Shown here piece after piece: positions 14,827 to 18,605 of a DNA stretch of 18,605 nt. The notes under the pieces were generated by a model. The model saw nothing but the letters and a program-made list of their open reading frames with translations. It ran no database searches and had not been told where the DNA came from. The translations under genes and the position numbers were made by a program. Positions within the stretch are counted from its first letter, which is position 1, and each line of letters begins with the position of its first letter. Source of the DNA: Bacillota bacterium (lineage in GTDB: Bacteria; Bacillota; Clostridia; Christensenellales; CAG-138); contig JAEZGQ010000036.1 in assembly GCA_023416895.1 (NCBI GenBank), forward strand, positions 1-18,605, in the 5' to 3' direction.

Positions 14827-14866
14827 AAAAACAATACCCACCTACAAGGCGGGTATTGTTTTTTGG
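14824..14866. terminator. Bidirectional terminator-like hairpin after the tRNA fragment
   Basis: A 19-bp stem, CCAAAAAACAATACCCACC (14824-14842) with GGCGGGTATTGTTTTTTGG (14848-14866), one mismatch on the plus strand and a 5-base loop. Both strands end in a run of six T. On the minus strand it could end transcripts from the methyltransferase gene. Confidence 0.8.
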
Positions 14867-14925
14867 ATTTATAGAGGAACAGATTCGAAGGGCGGAACAG
14901 AAAACGCGCCTGTGACGCGTTTTCC
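14864..14925 (+). repeat. Repeat R1 (internally deleted copy)
   Basis: Starts TTGGATTTATAGAGGAACAG, continues ATTCGAAGGGCGGAAC and GAAAACGCGCCTG, then jumps to TGACGCGTTTTCC. Compared with R2 the middle ~50 bases are missing. The join leaves a perfect palindrome, GAAAACGCG-N7-CGCGTTTTC. Confidence 0.8.
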
Positions 14926-15003
14926 CGCCCCGTGTTTTCGTGGCAGGCCGTCTTCGATGCGCAGAGCGCGAGCAAGGCGATGCCGATGCCCGAAAACCGA
15001 AGG

Positions 15004-15016
15004 CTGCTCACCAGCT
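15004..15016 (+). repeat. Third fragment of the tRNA-Thr 3' end
   Basis: CTGCTCACCAGCT, 13 bases identical to the tRNA 3' acceptor region, just before R2. It is preceded by a stretch with a distant inverted pair (GTTTTCG 14934-14940, CGAAAAC 14991-14997). It is too short to be certain alone, but its position matches that of the 14799-14826 fragment before R1. Confidence 0.6.
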
Positions 15017-15021
15017 GCGCA

Positions 15022-15130
15022 TACAAAGAGGAACAGATTCTAAGGGCGGAACAGAAAACGCGCCTGCATCTTCAATACGCCTAGCTTAGCTAGGCATCAG
15101 TGGTGCCCTTTGGGTATGACGCGTTTTTCC
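15022..15130 (+). repeat. Repeat R2 (full-length copy)
   Basis: Contains AGAGGAACAGATTCTAAGGG, GGAACAGAAAACGCGCCTG, a palindrome GCCTAGCTTAGCTAGGC (15079-15095), TGGTGCCC and GGTATGACGCGTTTTTCC. The outer GAAAACGCG and CGCGTTTTT can pair, so the unit can fold as a stem with an inner hairpin. Its right end is 28 bases from the methyltransferase stop. Unlike R1 and R3 it lacks a flanking CAATACCC hairpin. Confidence 0.8.
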
Positions 15131-15158
15131 GATGGAATTTTGCACCCAGGCGTCGCGT

Positions 15159-15956
15159 TCAGCAAGTTTTCTCTGCCGTGAATCCAATCCACTGAGGGAG
15201 TGCCGCCCACGGGTTGAGTTCCCAATTCGCCAGTTTGTTGCCATCCGCTTCCGCTTCTTCCGAAGTCGTATACCACCAACAGTCATGTACGTCCTTTTCC
15301 GAATGAAATTCCACCATCTGCTGAATGGAGAAACCGGCCCCGATCATTGAATTTGCGAAATCCTGAACGCGCCAGTGATAAGTCGGGATTTCACCCAACG
15401 GGCCAACCGCTTCATAGGGCTTTACCGACTTTATTTTGAAAAGGTTCTCAGCATCTGCTGTGAACGGACGGTTAAAAGGGTGAACTTCAAACATGATGTA
15501 TTTTCCATCCCTTTTTAATACGCGATTAAAACTTTGATACATACCCGGCAAATCATAAATCCAAACATGTACCCCATTTGATGTGTAAACAAGATCGTAT
15601 TCGTTTTCTTTGATGTTAAATAGCCTCATGCTGTCATCGCAGATAAACTCAATATCCCATCCATGGCTGTCCGCAATGCGCTTTGCGTTTTTTAGCTGAT
15701 TTTCCGCAATATCAGAGGAGGTGACCTTTGCGCCAAGAAGGTGAAAAGCAAATACTGCAACATTGTTGCCGCTAGACGGAACCAGTATCCGCTTACCCTC
15801 CAGACTGTTGAAAGCGCCATTCAGCATGTTGCGAACAGGAGAGGGAAACACCCACATGGGATCTTGTATCGTTTTGTCGATGATTGATTCCGAAGCGTTT
15901 TCTTTAAACCATTTATCGGAGCCAGCGTTCCAATCGTCTTTGACTAGAGTATTCAT
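15159..15956 (-). CDS. Class I SAM-dependent methyltransferase
   Basis: A 265-residue protein with a Rossmann methyltransferase fold. Motif I is KRILVPSSGNNVAVFAF (55-71), where PSSGNN replaces the usual GxGxG. The acidic loop is SSDIAENQL (Asp82), followed by FICDDSMRLF, YDLVYTSNGVHVWI and RVLKRDGKYIMFEVHPF. The motif I variant occurs in a small-molecule methyltransferase subgroup, so I infer activity on a small molecule; the substrate is unknown. The C-terminal part (WWYTTSEEAEAD, NPWAALPQWIGF) gives no further hint. The start ATG at 15956 follows GGAGG at 5 bases. The gene is visibly AT-richer than its neighbours: bases 15541-15660 hold 44 G+C of 120, versus 42 of 60 in 3601-3660 (addB). 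It lies between repeats R2 and R3 and is probably acquired. Confidence 0.85.
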   Translation of the reverse strand: MNTLVKDDWNAGSDKWFKENASESIIDKTIQDPMWVFPSPVRNMLNGAFNSLEGKRILVPSSGNNVAVFAFHLLGAKVTSSDIAENQLKNAKRIADSHGWDIEFICDDSMRLFNIKENEYDLVYTSNGVHVWIYDLPGMYQSFNRVLKRDGKYIMFEVHPFNRPFTADAENLFKIKSVKPYEAVGPLGEIPTYHWRVQDFANSMIGAGFSIQQMVEFHSEKDVHDCWWYTTSEEAEADGNKLANWELNPWAALPQWIGFTAEKTC

Positions 15957-16020
15957 TTAGCCCTCCACAGATAAGCTGGTTGGTTGGGCGCGTCCCAATC
16001 AAATGTAATTGTATCAAAAA

Positions 16021-16062
16021 CTGATTGAAAAATCGTCAATTTGCAGTGGAATAATCAATCAG
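16021..16062. promoter_or_regulatory. Separated inverted repeat at the methyltransferase promoter
   Basis: CTGATTGA (16021-16028) and TCAATCAG (16055-16062) form a perfect 8-bp inverted repeat separated by 26 bases. The second half overlaps the -10 hexamer. It could bind a dimeric regulator or be coincidental in AT-rich DNA. Confidence 0.35.
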
Positions 16063-16079
16063 AATATTAATTTTGTCAA
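16051..16079 (-). promoter_or_regulatory. Promoter of the methyltransferase gene
   Basis: On the minus strand, consensus -35 TTGACA (16074-16079), 17-base spacer, -10 GATTAT (16051-16056). The leader is about 90 bases. Another possible -10, TACAAT at about 16012-16017, lacks a -35 at proper distance. Confidence 0.6.
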
Positions 16080-16092
16080 TGGCAAACAAAAG

Positions 16093-16121
16093 GCAATACC
16101 CGCTTTATAGGCGGGTATTGC
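16093..16121 (-). terminator. Terminator-like hairpin beside R3
   Basis: A perfect 11-bp stem GCAATACCCGC / GCGGGTATTGC with a 7-base loop. On the minus strand it is followed by CTTTTGTTTG. It would end the alpha/beta hydrolase transcript after it passes through R3. It is closely related to the hairpin at 14824-14866. Confidence 0.75.
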
Positions 16122-16124
16122 TTG

Positions 16125-16230
16125 TTGGATTTATAGAGGAACAGACTCGAAGGGCGTAGCGAAAATGCACCAGCATCCTTGATATAGAGCAGCTCGACAT
16201 CCGTGATGCCCTTGGTATGACGCGGTTTCC
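16125..16230 (+). repeat. Repeat R3 (diverged full-length copy)
   Basis: Starts TTGGATTTATAGAGGAACAG like R1, then CTCGAAGGGCG, GCATCCTTGATAT, GTGATGCCCTTGG and TATGACGCGGTTTCC. It aligns with R2 along its whole length but is more diverged in the middle. Its right end is 27 bases from the alpha/beta hydrolase stop. Confidence 0.75.
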
Positions 16231-16257
16231 TTGGCACTTCTTCTATACGCAAACCGC

Positions 16258-17460
16258 CTATTTTCCCATGCTTTGATTCGCCGCGCGTACGACTTGGCTC
16301 ACAAATTTATCGCTCTCGTTGATCCACGGGCTATGGCCGGAATGCTCGAACCAAACGATTTCCTTATAGGGCGCATCCAGCACATCAAAATATTCTTGTG
16401 CGAGCAAAACGGGCGCATTCACATCATGCCTGCCTAAAAAGAAATAAATCGGTACTTTGAGCGTGTTGTAGTGCTGCCGCAAATCGATTGGGTAAAGCTG
16501 CGGATATACATGGTTGTACGTGTTTACGATACCCCTGAAGAAATTAACCGCATCCCAAACGCCGTACTCGGAGGCGCTCAGGTCGCGAAAGGTATTGTAC
16601 CCGGCATTGTGTATCTGCGGGTTGCTTGCCATGATGCCACTCAGATAGTTGAGGTATGCCGCGCTTTTCCATGTTACATCCTTTCCATAGTAAGGGGGAG
16701 GCCCATTCTTTTTAAGGGTTGCCACCACGTTTTCGTCACCAACGTTAAGCGCAACTTCCATTGCCAGCTGATAATCGATGGTCTCTGTTTCTACGAAGTC
16801 GACCATTTGGCCCGTTCCGATAAAGGCATGGTACAGTTCCGGATGGTTTTCCACAAGAAAGATGCCAAGCGCACTCCCCCAGGATTCACCAAGCAGGAAT
16901 ATTTTTTCCTGTTCAAACCTGCGGCAAAGATATTGCGTCAATGCGTAGCCATCTTCCATATAAATTTCGGGCGTTAAATCGGCGCGCGATATGGCCGCGT
17001 AGGATTTGCCGGATCCCGGCTGATCCCAGTTCACCACAACAAAGTGTTTTTCAAGCTCGCCCAAATCATAACGCACCGCCGCCATCTGTGTACCGCCCGG
17101 CCCGCCCGCCAAAAACAGCAGCACCGGCTTCTTTATATCATGTCCGCGGATGCTAATCCATTCCTCATGCCCATTCAGTTCCACCTGTACAAGCTCTGCA
17201 ATGCCTTCTTCCGCCGTAGTTTCATTCGCTTTTGCAATGGCGGGCGTTGATGCGGCCCATTGGGTAACGGCAGTAAACCCAATGCACAAAGCGATGCCGG
17301 ATGCAAGCAAGAGGCCTGTTTGTTTTATGCGCAACACCGCTTTGCTCCAGTCCGAACGGAGCAAGGCTTTGATCACAAACCCGGCGCAATTGTTTATGAA
17401 AAAAAGTGCAAGCACTACGCAAATGATCAGCAGTACCGCAAAAATCACAATTTTCCACAT
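16258..17460 (-). CDS. Membrane-anchored alpha/beta hydrolase (proline iminopeptidase-like, S33)
   Basis: A 400-residue protein. Two N-terminal hydrophobic segments (about 3-32 and 49-68) anchor it, so the catalytic domain (about 90-400) is probably outside the membrane. The oxyanion motif is AGGPGG (118-123; HGGPG in classic family members). The nucleophile elbow is GESWGS with Ser193. Asp346 in GRHDVNAP and His376 in SGHSPW complete the triad. NWDQPGSGKS matches the S33 prolyl aminopeptidase family. An aminopeptidase or esterase role is likely; the substrate is unknown. I chose ATG at 17460, with GGGGAG 7 bases upstream; a TTG five codons earlier overlaps that ribosome site. It is divergent from tetR and shares its control region, so it is the likely target of TetR. 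R3 and a terminator follow. Confidence 0.87.
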   Translation of the reverse strand: MWKIVIFAVLLIICVVLALFFINNCAGFVIKALLRSDWSKAVLRIKQTGLLLASGIALCIGFTAVTQWAASTPAIAKANETTAEEGIAELVQVELNGHEEWISIRGHDIKKPVLLFLAGGPGGTQMAAVRYDLGELEKHFVVVNWDQPGSGKSYAAISRADLTPEIYMEDGYALTQYLCRRFEQEKIFLLGESWGSALGIFLVENHPELYHAFIGTGQMVDFVETETIDYQLAMEVALNVGDENVVATLKKNGPPPYYGKDVTWKSAAYLNYLSGIMASNPQIHNAGYNTFRDLSASEYGVWDAVNFFRGIVNTYNHVYPQLYPIDLRQHYNTLKVPIYFFLGRHDVNAPVLLAQEYFDVLDAPYKEIVWFEHSGHSPWINESDKFVSQVVRAANQSMGK

Positions 17461-17483
17461 ATAGATTCTCCCCAAATAGAAAT

Positions 17484-17498
17484 TTGAACAGCGTTCAA
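17484..17498. promoter_or_regulatory. TetR operator O1
   Basis: A perfect palindrome TTGAAC-AGC-GTTCAA. It lies just downstream of the hydrolase -10, over its expected transcription start. It matches the reverse complement of O2 with one mismatch, and the two centres are 35 bp apart. Confidence 0.75.
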
Positions 17499-17504
17499 GT
17501 TAGA

Positions 17505-17533
17505 ATTGTAACAGACATTTGAACGCTGGTCAA
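17505..17533 (-). promoter_or_regulatory. Promoter of the alpha/beta hydrolase gene
   Basis: On the minus strand, -35 TTGACC (17528-17533), 17-base spacer, -10 TACAAT (17505-17510). Its -35 lies inside operator O2. Confidence 0.8.
17519..17533. promoter_or_regulatory. TetR operator O2
   Basis: A near-perfect palindrome TTGAAC-GCT-GGTCAA (one mismatch). It covers the -35 hexamers of both divergent promoters, so occupation would block both. Confidence 0.75.
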
Positions 17534-17547
17534 CATTGTGCTATAAT
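17519..17547 (+). promoter_or_regulatory. Promoter of the tetR-lipoprotein operon
   Basis: -35 TTGAAC (17519-17524), 17-base spacer, consensus -10 TATAAT (17542-17547). It overlaps O2 and the -35 of the divergent hydrolase promoter, which predicts autoregulation. Confidence 0.82.
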
Positions 17548-17574
17548 TTTATGAACCGTAAAGGAGGGAGTGGC

Positions 17575-18234
17575 ATGGATAAGCGAACGCGGATACTCAA
17601 CGCGCTTGAGGAGTTGCTGCGGGAAGGGAAAGCCGGCACGGCCTCCGTGATGGATATCGCCAAAAAGGCAGGGATTGCAAAGGGCGGCATGTATTACTAT
17701 TTCAAGGACAAGGAAGCAGTGCTCGATGCCCTTGCACGGCGTCAATACGCCAATGTGATACTGGCATGCAAGCAGGCGCTTGCGCAAGCGGAAGGGGACG
17801 CGATAACGAAGCTGAAACTTTTGCTCTACGTCTACCGGAACACGGCGGTGGATTCCGCCGTCGACAAGTTCCTGCATCAAACGCAAAACGCCGCCATCCA
17901 CCAAAAATCGATGGCCGACATCATTCAGGGGCTTTCGCCGCTGATTGCGGAGATCTTCGAACAGGGCGACCGTGAAAAGTCCTTTGTGTGTAAAAACCCC
18001 ACCGAATATGCGCAAGTATTGCTTTGTGTCCCCGTTTTTTTGCTCGACCCCGGTATCTTTTCGTGGACGGGCGAGCAGGTAACATCTAGGCTCAAAGCGT
18101 TGGCGGACATTCTGGAAAAAGGGCTTTGTGCAAAAAATGGCGCGCTGTCGTTTTTGTATGAGAACTGGACAAAGCAAAAGCTATCGGATTCCCCGATCAG
18201 CATAGAACATGAAATGGGAGAGGAACGACAATGA
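17575..18234 (+). CDS. TetR/AcrR family transcriptional regulator
   Basis: A 219-residue repressor of typical length. The N-terminal helix-turn-helix is VMDIAKKAGIAKGGMYYYF (about residues 25-43), with the family end YYYFKDKEAVL. The C-terminal ligand-binding domain is diverged, so the inducer cannot be named. The start ATG at 17575 follows AAGGAGGG at a good distance. Earlier in-frame codons (17536, 17551) fall on or before the transcription start. It probably represses itself and the divergent hydrolase through O1 and O2. Its stop overlaps the start of the lipoprotein gene (ATGA), so the two are coupled. A hydrophobic or membrane-active inducer is plausible, as the divergent target is a membrane-anchored hydrolase, but this is inference. 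Confidence 0.92.
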   Translation: MDKRTRILNALEELLREGKAGTASVMDIAKKAGIAKGGMYYYFKDKEAVLDALARRQYANVILACKQALAQAEGDAITKLKLLLYVYRNTAVDSAVDKFLHQTQNAAIHQKSMADIIQGLSPLIAEIFEQGDREKSFVCKNPTEYAQVLLCVPVFLLDPGIFSWTGEQVTSRLKALADILEKGLCAKNGALSFLYENWTKQKLSDSPISIEHEMGEERQ

Positions 18235-18602
18235 AAAAAACATATTTTCTGATTTTTGCATGCGTTGTACTGTTGGCCATTGCCGCAGGCTGCCGAAGCC
18301 AAGATTTCGAGGGAACCCGAACGGCTGACGAAAACCAATTTATCCTAGACTATTCGTTTTTGAACAAAACCGAAACGCACACCATGAATTTGGAGCAGGG
18401 AACGGGTGTAAAGGTTAAAATCGAAAGCCTGTCGGGCCGTATAGATGTTGTTGTATCGGACGCGTACGGCAAGGAACTATACCGGGGAAACGACGCATCC
18501 TCTGGCAGCTTCCTGCTTGAAATACCGGAAACGGGAGCTTATACGTTCTCGGTTACCGGGAGCAGGGCAGATGGCAGCGTCGCCTTTGCCGTTGAAGAAT
18601 AG
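18231..18602 (+). CDS. Small lipoprotein of the tetR operon
   Basis: A complete 123-residue predicted lipoprotein. Signal peptide residues 1-20 (KKTYFLIFACVVLLAI) end in AAGC, with Cys21 as the lipidation site. The mature part is a short beta-rich domain (YSFLNKTETHTMNLEQG, VKVKIESLSGRIDVVV, GSFLLEIPETGAYTFSVTG) that looks like a small beta-sandwich of the kind that binds carbohydrate or protein ligands; I do not recognise a named family. The ATG overlaps the tetR stop by four bases, with AGAGG about 7 bases upstream. It is likely regulated together with tetR and may work at the cell surface with the divergent hydrolase. The stop TAG ends 3 bases before the window edge. Confidence 0.8.
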   Translation: MKKTYFLIFACVVLLAIAAGCRSQDFEGTRTADENQFILDYSFLNKTETHTMNLEQGTGVKVKIESLSGRIDVVVSDAYGKELYRGNDASSGSFLLEIPETGAYTFSVTGSRADGSVAFAVEE

Positions 18603-18605
18603 GTG

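Noticed and set aside
14574..15026. 150-codon minus-strand frame across the tRNA fragments and hairpins
   Set aside because: Its peptide is a translation of reverse-complement tRNA and repeat DNA (for example EQIRTA from the T-arm), a known type of spurious protein.
15079..15095. Palindrome GCCTAGCTTAGCTAGGC as terminator of the methyltransferase gene
   Set aside because: No T-tract follows on the minus strand; it is the inner palindrome of repeat R2.
15022..16230. Integron with attC sites
   Set aside because: The gene-repeat arrangement is suggestive, but the attC core motifs and an integrase gene are not seen; kept only as a cassette-like layout.
17530..18177. 215-codon minus-strand frame opposite tetR
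   Set aside because: It is antisense to a convincing TetR gene and has no domain or ribosome site.

Overview
The window looks like a chromosomal segment of a moderately GC-rich member of the Clostridia (Bacillota). The reasons are the AddA/AddB helicase-nuclease in place of RecBCD, strong AGGAGG-type ribosome binding sites, YrzB-like DUF1292 and DUF975 proteins, an encoded tRNA CCA end, and intrinsic terminators with U-tracts. I cannot name a genus. There is no rRNA, CRISPR array, transposase or integrase.

Bases 1-6672 hold one tightly packed minus-strand operon, read right to left: promoter, eda (KDPG/KHG aldolase), thpR (RNA 2',3'-cyclic phosphodiesterase), addB, addA. Every junction overlaps, and addA runs off the left edge. 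Bases 6698-7772 hold a small lipoprotein gene with a PepSY-like C-terminus and a one-domain PPC/DUF296 gene, each with its own terminator. The PPC gene follows glmS (7800-9626) by 27 bases and is probably cotranscribed with it. glmS has a promoter-like region and a GC-rich hairpin, but I see no glmS ribozyme. Further right on the minus strand are a beta-lactamase-family serine hydrolase, two tandem paralogous DUF975 membrane proteins, and a DUF1292 protein with an unusual Cys/His tail. A divergent GNAT acetyltransferase gene follows on the plus strand.

Bases 14435-16260 are the odd part. A tRNA-Thr(GGT) gene with a good promoter is followed by a 25-bp perfect hairpin that includes the last bases of the tRNA. 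Beyond it lie scrambled direct and inverted fragments of the same tRNA, a second hairpin, and three related copies (R1, R2, R3) of a repeat of about 60-110 bp. R2 lies 28 bases past the stop of an AT-richer SAM-methyltransferase gene. R3 lies 27 bases past the stop of the next gene, a membrane-anchored alpha/beta hydrolase. The layout is gene plus 3' repeat plus hairpin, twice in the same orientation. It suggests accessory cassettes gathered at a tRNA locus, although no recombinase is visible.

Bases 16258-18602 form a divergent regulatory module: the S33-type alpha/beta hydrolase on the minus strand, and tetR plus a small lipoprotein on the plus strand. The two promoters overlap back to back. 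Two near-identical 15-bp palindromes lie on them and are very likely the operators of this TetR protein.
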